The notes under the pieces are model-generated. The model did not search any database, had not been told where the DNA came from, and was given only the letters and a program-made list of their open reading frames with translations. DNA of 64,000 bases from Arcanobacterium sp. (lineage in GTDB: Bacteria > Actinomycetota > Actinomycetes > Actinomycetales > Actinomycetaceae): NCBI GenBank assembly GCA_022783665.1, contig JALFZJ010000054.1:1-64000 (forward strand), read 5' to 3'. A program made the position numbers and the translations under genes. Below, one piece after another: positions 21,025 to 28,495 of the stretch; position 1 is the stretch's first letter; each line of letters starts with the position of its first letter.

Positions 21025-22083
21025 TCACTGAATCCCTGCAGATTCGCGTGCGAGCGTGAACGTGGAGCCCGTGATGGTATTCCAGCAGGTGACGCCGCTT
21101 TCGTCCATTCGGCATGCGAAGAATCCGTTCGTTGCACTACTGCCGTAGCCGAGCACATTGGCGCTAGCTACCTCTGCGCTGCTGCATCCAATGGATCCCG
21201 AGCCGTCAATGGAGAGATAGCCGTCCACTGGAGTGTCAAAGAGCGGGCCTAAGCCGTCGCCGGCGTCAGACGTCGTCAGCTCGCATCCTTGTGGAGGAGT
21301 AAAGGAATATCGATAGATTGTGCATGTGACGCCGTTCGGGTTCGACAAATCGCATCCGATGTTATCTGACGGTGCCCGAAAAGATGCCATCTCGCTCGCA
21401 CCGCTGGGCGCGGGGGCTGCCCGCGGTATCCAGGTGCCTGATTTTACGTGATCGGAAATCGCGTCTGGGAAGGTCTGGCTTTGTACACTGCGGTAGAGTT
21501 CCACCGCGAAAGATGCTGAGCAGTTGGTACCCACTGATTCAAGTGAGGTCGAGACGTCGTTTGAGGCTTGATCCGTCCAGTCCCCAGCGTCGCTCACTGC
21601 GGTAGTGTATTTCGCCAGCGATGCGATTACAGAATCTACATCTGAGCAATTCGCTACGTTCGCACGAAGCTCACGAAGCGGCTCAGCCGTTGGATCCTCC
21701 TCGTGCGTCGCCTCTTCTTCGGGTGTTGCCTCAGGCTGTGGTACTTCGGGGGTTTCAGGTTCTTCAGTGGTGGTTCGCGGTTTGCTTGTAGACTCAGCAA
21801 TATCGCGATTGTTTGCAATAACCGCGCCGATAAACACCACGAGCAGCACGAGCGCCACAGCCACGCCTACCACCGCTGCAATGAAAAGCTTCTTGCGTTG
21901 AGGATCAGAGAGAGCGTCGGGGGCGTCGGTAGCCCCTGCTAGCGTTCGGGCGGGCGCATCGGCCGTAGCATTGACGGCGTTGCTTGTGGCATCGCCGTCT
22001 TGCGTCGAAAACACCTTTGTAGGGGCTTGAGGATCGCCCGAGGATTCAGGGAAGATAAGATCTTCCAGGTTGCCGTATGCCAT
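21025..22083 (-). CDS. Single-pass membrane protein with exported C-terminal domain (DUF6636-like)
   Basis: ATG 22083 follows GAAGGGCTTCA and gives 352 residues. About 80 residues are cytoplasmic. One membrane helix follows (IAAVVGVAVALVLLVVFIGAV), then a Thr/Glu/Pro-rich linker (about residues 100-140). The exported region has paired cysteines and the sequence FRAPSDNIGCDLSNPNGVTC, which resembles the FxSPxxNIxC core of DUF6636-like actinobacterial exported domains. Six or more cysteines in the last 200 residues suggest disulfides. Function unknown. It is convergent with hisC and divergent from aroD. Confidence 0.65.
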   Translation of the reverse strand: MAYGNLEDLIFPESSGDPQAPTKVFSTQDGDATSNAVNATADAPARTLAGATDAPDALSDPQRKKLFIAAVVGVAVALVLLVVFIGAVIANNRDIAESTSKPRTTTEEPETPEVPQPEATPEEEATHEEDPTAEPLRELRANVANCSDVDSVIASLAKYTTAVSDAGDWTDQASNDVSTSLESVGTNCSASFAVELYRSVQSQTFPDAISDHVKSGTWIPRAAPAPSGASEMASFRAPSDNIGCDLSNPNGVTCTIYRYSFTPPQGCELTTSDAGDGLGPLFDTPVDGYLSIDGSGSIGCSSAEVASANVLGYGSSATNGFFACRMDESGVTCWNTITGSTFTLARESAGIQ

Positions 22084-22313
22084 TGAAGCCCTTCGTGGAA
22101 CAGCCTTGAACAAGTCTGTGTAGCGTGTGTACGAACTGCGGAGCTCACAGCATATATGAACTCCATCTCATCTATTCGAATCATAATGCACTACATGCGT
22201 ATGGCACCACACACATATCGAATCAGCCCAGTGTTTTCCCTGTTGCTTAACGCTTGCTCTAGATCACAAAGTAATGCCAGCGTAGAATGTATGTACGACG
22301 TAAAGGAGCGAAT

Positions 22314-23069
22314 ATGATCTTTGCACACGAAGGCGCAGGGCCTGCGATCATTGCTCCCCTCGTGGGTACGACGGCGCAAATGATCGCTGAACAAGCCTGC
22401 GCTGCTGAGCGTGCCGGTGCAGATATTGTAGAGTGGCGGATCGATTTCCTCCTCGACGCTCACAACAGCCTTTCGCTCGCGTCCCTCACCCGCGAGATCG
22501 TACAAGACATCCTCTCCCAGACGTCGATCCCGATACTTCTGACGGTACGCACAGCCGAGCAGGGTGGCGAAGCTCGAATCACCCCTGGGCGCTATCGGCT
22601 TCTTATTGCCGAGGTGCTAGATGCGCTTATGCAGGTGGATGCTCCTGCTGATCGCATTGGGCTCGATATCGAGTATTGGTTTGACGGTGCTCAAGCGCTG
22701 GCCGAACGTGCACAAGAGCAGGGATTTACCGTCGTCATTTCTCATCATGATTGGATAGAGACTCCCGATCCGGAAGTTCTGTACATCATGTTTACCGACA
22801 TGTTTGAAATCCCGGGCACCATAGCGAAGCTCGCCGTTACAGCGCATTCGGATGACGACGTCACCTCACTATTCGCCGTATGTGATCGAATCGCTTCACG
22901 CCACAAGCGCCCAATCATCGCGATCGCTATGGGTGAGGCAGGAGTGCGTTCACGCTTCGACGGCTGGAAACATGGCTCAATTGCTACCTTCGCCACAGTA
23001 GGAGAACGCTCCGCGCCAGGCCAGCCTAGCATAGCTGAAGTGCGCGAGTATCTTGCAACACAGACGTAG
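22314..23069 (+). CDS. aroD: 3-Dehydroquinate dehydratase, type I
   Basis: The 251-aa protein matches type I dehydroquinases: EWRIDF near the N terminus, VVISHHDW carrying the catalytic His, and a Lys in GTIAKLAVTAH that forms the Schiff base with substrate. It makes 3-dehydroshikimate in aromatic amino acid synthesis (or in quinate use). ATG 22314 follows AAAGGAG at good spacing. Most actinomycetes use the type II enzyme (AroQ), so a type I enzyme here is mildly notable. No other shikimate gene is adjacent; the OatA-like gene starts 14 bp later. Confidence 0.9.
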   Translation: MIFAHEGAGPAIIAPLVGTTAQMIAEQACAAERAGADIVEWRIDFLLDAHNSLSLASLTREIVQDILSQTSIPILLTVRTAEQGGEARITPGRYRLLIAEVLDALMQVDAPADRIGLDIEYWFDGAQALAERAQEQGFTVVISHHDWIETPDPEVLYIMFTDMFEIPGTIAKLAVTAHSDDDVTSLFAVCDRIASRHKRPIIAIAMGEAGVRSRFDGWKHGSIATFATVGERSAPGQPSIAEVREYLATQT

Positions 23070-23083
23070 CGCCGCGAGCTCAC

Positions 23084-25300
23084 ATGCCAATCGCATCGGC
23101 TATGTTATTACGTGTGAGTTTGGCAGAGGTGAGATACGCGCAGCCGGAGCCCAGCGAATCGAAAGGGCACGGATCTACGCTGCGGACACGGCAGTTATCG
23201 GCATCGCGTGAGCGCGAATCGGCCGCGCGGCGCGCGTCAGGGTATCGGCTTGGCGGTCTAGATGGCTTACGAGCCCTCGCCTGCATCGCGGTGCTCATGT
23301 ATCACACCTGGCCAACTGTGATGCCTGGCGGATTCCTCGGAGTAGACGTATTCTTCGTGCTTTCGGGTTTCCTCATCACCTCGCTACTGATCAAGGATAT
23401 ACGTGAGCGCGGCAAAGTGCGGCTATGGCGGTTCTGGGTGCGCAGGTGGCGTAGGCTATTCCCGGCGGTTGCTACCGTGGTGATCGTGACGGCTCCGATA
23501 GCTGCGCTGATTGACCTCAACATCATTGCCCGCCTGCGAAGCCAAGTGCTTGGCGCCCTCACATTCACATACAACTGGGTGGAAATCGCCTCAGATAATT
23601 CCTATTTCGATCATGCATACCCGCGAATATTCACGAATATGTGGACCCTCGCCGTAGAGCAGCAATTCTATGTGGTGTGGCCGCTGATCTTGATCGCACT
23701 GGCATGGGTTGCGCGATCGCATCAGCGGCGTTTATATCCGCTGGCCTCACGTGTGGTTAGCGCGCACACGGCTCGCTCGCAAGGATCTAGCTCCGATCGG
23801 TCGCGCTCCCGCGAGCATGGCTCAGATCGTCGCATGCAAGATACGAGTAAGCAAGGTGCGGAGGGGCACATCGCCGCTAGCGAGCCCCTCCCACGCTGGG
23901 CGGTGTGCGTTCCGCTCGCTTTGGCTGCGGCGTCTATTATCCTTATGGTGTTGTTCAGCCACGGGCAAAGTGACTTTACGCGCGCATACATGGGCACGGA
24001 TTCGCATTCCTTCGGCATTATGCTCGGCGCAGCGCTCGCGATGTATCACGCAGACGCGCTTTCTCCGAAGCGTTACGGAAAGGACTTCTTTCGCAACAAC
24101 TTCTTCGGGTTCCTCGGGTGGCTGGCGCTGGTGTTCGTGCTCGGCTCGTTCTTCTGGATGCGCGACGATTGGCAGGCAACCTATCCGTGGCTCACCTTGG
24201 TAGTGGTGCTGTGTTCGGCATGGGTAATCAATATGATGACGGCCAGCTACCAAACAGGCCTAAGCCTAGCCACTGGTTTGAGAGTTCTGCTCGATACCCG
24301 CGCGCTAGCGTGGCTTGGAGAGCGCTCATACGGCGTGTATTTGTGGCATTGGCCAATCCTGGTGATGTGGTGGGCGCTGGTGCCGAATGCGCCACTGTGG
24401 ATTGGCACGCTTACGGTAGGGGCGGCATCTATCGCGTGTGCCGCATGGAGCTATCGATATATCGAGAATCCGATGCGATATAAGGGTGTGTGGGTAACAC
24501 TGAGAGCATGGTTTAAGGAATGGCGCAAACACATCGTAGGAATCTGCGTGGGAGTTACCTTGACGGTCGGCCTGGTGATCGCGTTACTGCTCGCGCCTTC
24601 TAGCACAGACGTCGAGCAGGCACTTTCCGCTCACAGTAATTCAGCGCCCCGAGGTGCTGAGGGTGCTACTGGTGGTTCAACGCCTAAGGCAGGAGAAGAC
24701 GGCGTGGCGCAGGCTGACGGCCAAGGCGAGCCTCCTACCGGCGAAAGCGAGGCAGCGGCGTCATCCATCGGCGAGCAAGCTGCGCAACAACACCAGGTGC
24801 CGGTGAGTGGAGAAAACATCACGATGATTGGGGATTCCGTGGTGCTGGCAGTGCAGCCTGAAGTGGAGAATAGATGGCCTGGTGTAGTGGTAGATGGCGA
24901 AGTGAGCAGATCATATATACCGATTGCTGGGCTCATTGATACCTACAAGAGCCAAGAGCAGCTCGGCCATTATGTGGTGATCGGTGCGGCGAATAACAGC
25001 GCCCTTGGGCGTGACGTAATTGAGGAGTGGCTCGATCAGATCGGTGAAGATCGTGTGCTCGTGCTCATTACGGGGCATGGGAATGCACGTACGACGTGGA
25101 TAGCAGATTCGAATGCGGCGATTGGCGAGGCGGCTCGCTTGCACTCTGATCGCATCGTGGTGGCAGACTGGGGCGCCTTAGCTGACGCGAATCCAGCTGT
25201 GCTTTATGCTGATGGCACACATCCGAATCCTGAGGGTGTGCCGGTATTTGCAGATATGCTCGCGAAGGCTTTGGATGAGGCTCAAGACCTTGGGCGCTAG
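23084..25300 (+). CDS. OatA-like membrane acyltransferase (acyltransferase_3 plus SGNH-type domain)
   Basis: The 738-aa protein has about ten membrane segments from residue 60 on (LDGLRALACIAVLMYH, the acyltransferase_3 start with its His; GFLGVDVFFVLSGFLIT). A disordered Ser/Arg insert (about residues 225-270) interrupts the membrane part, and a Gly/Ala/Glu-rich linker follows (about 505-570). The extracytoplasmic SGNH-like hydrolase domain has MIGDSVVL (Ser nucleophile) and DGTHPNPEG (Asp-x-x-His) near the end. This is the OatA architecture, which O-acetylates peptidoglycan or another wall polymer; the acceptor is inferred. The ATG has no strong ribosome site, so the start within the first 50 residues is uncertain. 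Confidence 0.85.
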   Translation: MPIASAMLLRVSLAEVRYAQPEPSESKGHGSTLRTRQLSASRERESAARRASGYRLGGLDGLRALACIAVLMYHTWPTVMPGGFLGVDVFFVLSGFLITSLLIKDIRERGKVRLWRFWVRRWRRLFPAVATVVIVTAPIAALIDLNIIARLRSQVLGALTFTYNWVEIASDNSYFDHAYPRIFTNMWTLAVEQQFYVVWPLILIALAWVARSHQRRLYPLASRVVSAHTARSQGSSSDRSRSREHGSDRRMQDTSKQGAEGHIAASEPLPRWAVCVPLALAAASIILMVLFSHGQSDFTRAYMGTDSHSFGIMLGAALAMYHADALSPKRYGKDFFRNNFFGFLGWLALVFVLGSFFWMRDDWQATYPWLTLVVVLCSAWVINMMTASYQTGLSLATGLRVLLDTRALAWLGERSYGVYLWHWPILVMWWALVPNAPLWIGTLTVGAASIACAAWSYRYIENPMRYKGVWVTLRAWFKEWRKHIVGICVGVTLTVGLVIALLLAPSSTDVEQALSAHSNSAPRGAEGATGGSTPKAGEDGVAQADGQGEPPTGESEAAASSIGEQAAQQHQVPVSGENITMIGDSVVLAVQPEVENRWPGVVVDGEVSRSYIPIAGLIDTYKSQEQLGHYVVIGAANNSALGRDVIEEWLDQIGEDRVLVLITGHGNARTTWIADSNAAIGEAARLHSDRIVVADWGALADANPAVLYADGTHPNPEGVPVFADMLAKALDEAQDLGR

Positions 25301-25340
25301 CCATATCATCGCCGGCGCGATGAATGCCTAAGGCTATCAG

Positions 25341-25367
25341 GGTTATTTAGATACATTCCAAATAACC
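25341..25367 (+). terminator. Rho-independent terminator after the OatA-like gene
   Basis: GGTTATTT and AAATAACC form an 8-bp stem with an 11-base loop, followed by TCTTGGTTTT. It lies 40 bases past the stop codon at 25300. Confidence 0.5.
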
Positions 25368-25548
25368 TCTTGGTTTTGCGCTGATGTGATTCACGGCTAG
25401 TATTTGACTAGCTCAGCTTTCCTTTCGATGGAGATGAGGGCACTGAGTAGGAGGCACTCACTGCACGGCGATTACACTCATGCTTTGCGTCCGCGTGCTT
25501 CCCGATCAATTGAGATGTAGTATCCCTTCAATTGAAAGGAATGCAGAT

Positions 25549-26784
25549 TTGCCTGTAATTGAATTCTCTATGGTGCAGAGCATCGGTTTTGCGGTGCTGC
25601 TGCTTGTGATCGGGCGTTGGTTGCGCCGCAACGTATACTTCTTTGAACGGTTCGCGATCCCCTCGGCTGTGATTGGCGGCTTTCTGTTCGCAATCATCAA
25701 CTTGTTCTTGCACATCTTTGAAATCGTAGATATCCAATTCGATACCACGCTTCAAACCTTCTTTATGATCATCTTCTTCACCTCCATCGGTTTTGGTGCG
25801 AGCCCACGCATTTTGAAAGCGGCCGGCCCGAAGGTTGCGAAATTCTTGATCGTGGCAGCTGTGCTCTGTGTGTTCCAAAACCTCATACCGTTCCTCCTTG
25901 CTGATGTGCTCGGGGTGAGCAAAGGCATTGCGCTGATGACGGGCTCTACGCCGATGACCGGCGGCCACGGCACCTCCGGCGGTATCGCACCACTCGTTGA
26001 AGCTGCCGGTTTCAAGGGCGCAGAAGCCGTAGCATATACGGCCGCCACATTCGGCTTAGTGGCCGGCTCTTTGATGGGTGGCCCGCTGGCCAACCATCTG
26101 ATTCAGAAGAAAGATCTTCTCCATAAGCGCGACAAAGCCGAAGTTGGCGACGAACTCGATGAATCCTTGCTGGCACAGGCTCAGCGTATGCTGTCGAGTG
26201 ACCGTATTCTGCGAGCCTTCCTCGTGATGCTTATCGCCATGTTCCTTGGATCGTATGTGACCGATCTGCTCAATCTGTTCGTTTCCAACCTCACCACGAT
26301 GGCACAGTTCCCTGCATATCTTGGCCCGATGCTCTTCGGTATTCTTGCGCGTGCTATATCGGACGCTAACTTGAAGAAAGACGGCGGTAAGTGGACTGTA
26401 CCATCTGAAGAAATCGAGATCGTGGGTAACGTAGGCTTGAACCTCTTCCTCGCCATGGCGTTGATGAGCGTACGCTTGTGGGAGCTAGCCGATCTTGCCG
26501 TGCCGATGGCTGTGCTGCTTGGTGCGCAGCTCGTCTTGATGTTTGTGTATGCACGCTTCGTTACATTCAAAGTAATGGGCAGCACCTACGATGCTGCAGT
26601 GTTGACCTCCGGCCATTGCGGCTTCGGTATGGGCGCTACGCCAAACGGCGTTGCGAACATGGAATCGATCGTAGACAAGTACCTCCCATCAAAGACGGCG
26701 TTCTTCGTGCTCCCAATTGTGGGTGGTATGTTTATCGATTTCGTGAACATCTTGGTGATCACGGGCTTCATGTACTTCATCTAA
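25549..26784 (+). CDS. gltS: Sodium/glutamate symporter GltS
   Basis: The protein of about 411 residues has ten or more hydrophobic segments and the two GltS family loops: TGGHGTSGGIAP after GSTPM, and CGFGMGATPNGVANM in the second half. It imports glutamate with sodium. The likely start is TTG 25549, preceded by GAAAGGAATGCAGAT, giving (M)PVIEFSMVQSIG; the frame itself opens at 25480 and ATG 25570 is a third option. CAATTG occurs twice just upstream (25507-25512, 25529-25534), which could be part of an operator. No adjacent gene points to regulation. Confidence 0.9.
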   Translation: MPVIEFSMVQSIGFAVLLLVIGRWLRRNVYFFERFAIPSAVIGGFLFAIINLFLHIFEIVDIQFDTTLQTFFMIIFFTSIGFGASPRILKAAGPKVAKFLIVAAVLCVFQNLIPFLLADVLGVSKGIALMTGSTPMTGGHGTSGGIAPLVEAAGFKGAEAVAYTAATFGLVAGSLMGGPLANHLIQKKDLLHKRDKAEVGDELDESLLAQAQRMLSSDRILRAFLVMLIAMFLGSYVTDLLNLFVSNLTTMAQFPAYLGPMLFGILARAISDANLKKDGGKWTVPSEEIEIVGNVGLNLFLAMALMSVRLWELADLAVPMAVLLGAQLVLMFVYARFVTFKVMGSTYDAAVLTSGHCGFGMGATPNGVANMESIVDKYLPSKTAFFVLPIVGGMFIDFVNILVITGFMYFI

Positions 26785-26847
26785 ACAAGGTTGTGGAGTT
26801 TGCGAGAGTGGCGATGCCCGGCAGAGCCATGACGCGAACAAAGCAAA

Positions 26848-27312
26848 GTGATTATGTTTGATCAAGAGACGCAGTGGATGCGCCAGTCGATGGGGCTTGC
26901 CTCAGAGGCTGGCGCATTCGGCGATGTGCCGGTAGGTGCGCTCGTAGTCGACCCCGATGGTACGGTGATTGGCGAGGGAGCCAATACGCGCGAGCGGTAC
27001 GGCGATCCCGCCGGGCATGCAGAAATCAATGCACTGCGAGCCGCCGCCCATGCACTGGTCACCTGGAATCTCGCCGGATGCACGCTTGTGGTTACATTAG
27101 AGCCATGCACGATGTGTGCCGGTGCAATCCTCAATGCCAGGATTTCGCGGGTAGTTTTTGGAGCATGGGATGAAAAAGCTGGTGCTGCTGGCTCGGTGCG
27201 TGATGTACTACGTGACGCGCGCCTACCTCACCGCGTAGAGGTTGTGGCAGGCGTGCTTGAGCACGAGACAAGCGAACAGCTGCGGGCGTGGTTTGCATCC
27301 CGGTTGCGCTAG
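26848..27312 (+). CDS. tadA: tRNA-specific adenosine deaminase
   Basis: The 154-aa protein has the zinc-dependent deaminase motifs HAE (His57, Glu59) and PCTMC (Cys87, Cys90) and the TadA-type sequence LNARISRVVFGAWDEKAGAAGS. It converts A34 to inosine in tRNA-Arg(ACG). The start may be GTG 26848 or ATG 26854, and neither has a clear ribosome site. The gene is unrelated to the Tad pilus ATPase of the same name at 43510. A tRNA-Ser gene follows. Confidence 0.93.
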   Translation: MIMFDQETQWMRQSMGLASEAGAFGDVPVGALVVDPDGTVIGEGANTRERYGDPAGHAEINALRAAAHALVTWNLAGCTLVVTLEPCTMCAGAILNARISRVVFGAWDEKAGAAGSVRDVLRDARLPHRVEVVAGVLEHETSEQLRAWFASRLR

Positions 27313-27453
27313 TTGACGCTCAACGGCGTACGCCAGGCAACTCCTTCCGGCACGAATATATTGCGATGCCGCTAGCTCTTTCGAAGGGCATATTGGCCGT
27401 AAGAAATACCGAGTTGGTGAATATCTTCCTCAGTAGCTATTATTGTTCGGTAA

Positions 27454-27544
27454 GGTGACGTGTCCGAGCGGCCGAAGGTGCAGCACTCGAAATGCTGTGT
27501 ACGGTAACCCCGTACCGTGGGTTCAAATCCCACCGTCACCGCCA
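27454..27544 (+). tRNA. tRNA-Ser (anticodon CGA), CCA encoded
   Basis: The acceptor arms GGTGACG and CGTCACC pair. The anticodon loop CTCGAAA presents CGA, the long variable arm TACGG...CCGTA is the type II arm expected for serine, and the T-arm reads GTGGGTTCAAATCCCAC. Discriminator G and CCA are encoded (27541-27544). Confidence 0.95.
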
Positions 27545-27548
27545 TCTC

Positions 27549-27587
27549 AAACGCTGGTATAGCAACGAAAAGTTCTTACCAGCGTTT
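27549..27587 (+). terminator. Terminator of the tRNA-Ser gene
   Basis: AAACGCTGGTA (27549-27559) pairs with TACCAGCGTTT (27577-27587) in an 11-bp stem directly downstream of the tRNA, and the T-rich tail TTTTGGTT overlaps the stem end. The stretch 27588-27795 holds no recognised gene. Confidence 0.8.
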
Positions 27588-27795
27588 TGGTTATCTGCCC
27601 AGGGGTAGGCCAGAGCCAAGAAGGCGAAAACTGGTTGCCGGACTCGTCCTATTCGGCCAATGAGGGACGTCGTCATAAGTACTATCGGGCAGCCCATATC
27701 TCCATCATTGGTAGAGCATCCGTTCATCTGCTACTGCGTTATAAGAACACTATCAATCCCTCCCCGAGACTCCGTGCTTAAGAGTTTAGTATGGC

Positions 27796-27824
27796 TTTAC
27801 ACGCCTGTTTAACGCTCCTATACT
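27796..27824 (+). promoter_or_regulatory. Sigma-70-type promoter of hicAB, probably leaderless
   Basis: TTTACA (27796-27801) and TATACT (27819-27824) are separated by exactly 17 bases. A transcript starting about seven bases past the -10 box would begin at the hicA ATG (27831), so the mRNA is predicted to be leaderless, as is common in actinobacteria. Confidence 0.65.
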
Positions 27825-27830
27825 CTATCT

Positions 27831-28027
27831 ATGAAACGGAAGGAGCTTATCAAAGCCCTGAAACATCTAGCGAGAGCCAACGCCTACCCTAGCGTGAACA
27901 AGAAGGGGGTAGGCACACAAAATGCTTTATCGGAGACAATTACGTTCCCGTTCCACGGCACAAAGAAATCAACGAACTGACGGCCAAAGGTATCCTTGAG
28001 GAGGTGCAAGAATGGTTCAACAAGTAG
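27831..28027 (+). pseudogene. hicA: HicA-type mRNA interferase toxin, frameshifted by one base
   Basis: The ATG frame reads MKRKELIKALKHLARANAYP...NKKG, a normal HicA start, but then runs off-family to a stop at 49 codons. From the G tract at 27905-27909 the frame shifted by -1 reads GGRHTKCFIGDNYVPVPRHKEINELTAKGILEEVQEWFNK (given here only to show the join), which is a complete HicA C terminus with the catalytic His in GGRHTK. Restoring a sixth G would give an intact 65-aa toxin. HicA is a double-stranded-RNA-binding-fold ribonuclease that cuts mRNA. The 3' end overlaps hicB by 16 bases. Either a true mutation, slippage in the G run, or a sequencing error explains the break. Confidence 0.8.
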
Positions 28028-28398
28028 AAGTGCAGGCGGAAAGATCTGGAAAATGGTGGGCACTCTCGATACCTATTGAAGGCAAGTTGCGCCATACACA
28101 GGGGCGCACTTTGAAAGAAGCCGAGGAGATGGCGCGTGACCTTCTTGAGCTTTACGCACAAGAATATGCCCAACCAGCGTTGGCTACAGCGCAGATTGTG
28201 ATCAAGGTGGTTGGGGAAGCAGGGGAAGCAGCAGAAGCTGTTGAAAAAGCACGATTAGCAGCGGACGAAGCTGCCATCAATGCACGCGAAACCCAACAGA
28301 AAGCTGTGAGAGACTTACGCTCTCGAGGCCTAACGATGGCAGACATTGGCCGTCTTCTTGGGCTGACGAAGGGGCGTATCTCACAGCTTGCTAGATGA
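28012..28398 (+). CDS. hicB: HicB-type antitoxin with C-terminal helix-turn-helix
   Basis: The 128-aa protein starts with a HicB-like partial RNase H fold (VEVQAERSGKWWALSIPIEG, then TLKEAEEMARDLLELY). An Ala/Glu-rich helix (about 62-95) follows, and it ends in a DNA-binding helix-turn-helix (TMADIGRLLGLTKGRISQLAR). HicB neutralises HicA and represses the operon. ATG 28012 follows GAGGAGG, which lies within the hicA reading frame, so its translation does not depend on an intact hicA. The antitoxin is intact while its toxin partner is frameshifted. Confidence 0.8.
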   Translation: MVQQVEVQAERSGKWWALSIPIEGKLRHTQGRTLKEAEEMARDLLELYAQEYAQPALATAQIVIKVVGEAGEAAEAVEKARLAADEAAINARETQQKAVRDLRSRGLTMADIGRLLGLTKGRISQLAR

Positions 28399-28495
28399 GC
28401 CTAGGGTTTGTGCCAGATGACGTTGGTTCCCACGCAACCTCTTTTCCAGCACGAGGTATGCCACGGCCGCAGAAGGTAAGGTTCTAGAGTTGCTG

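Noticed and set aside
27587-27781. 64-aa frame between tRNA-Ser and hicA
   Set aside because: No start signal or recognisable protein sequence; it begins inside the tRNA terminator.
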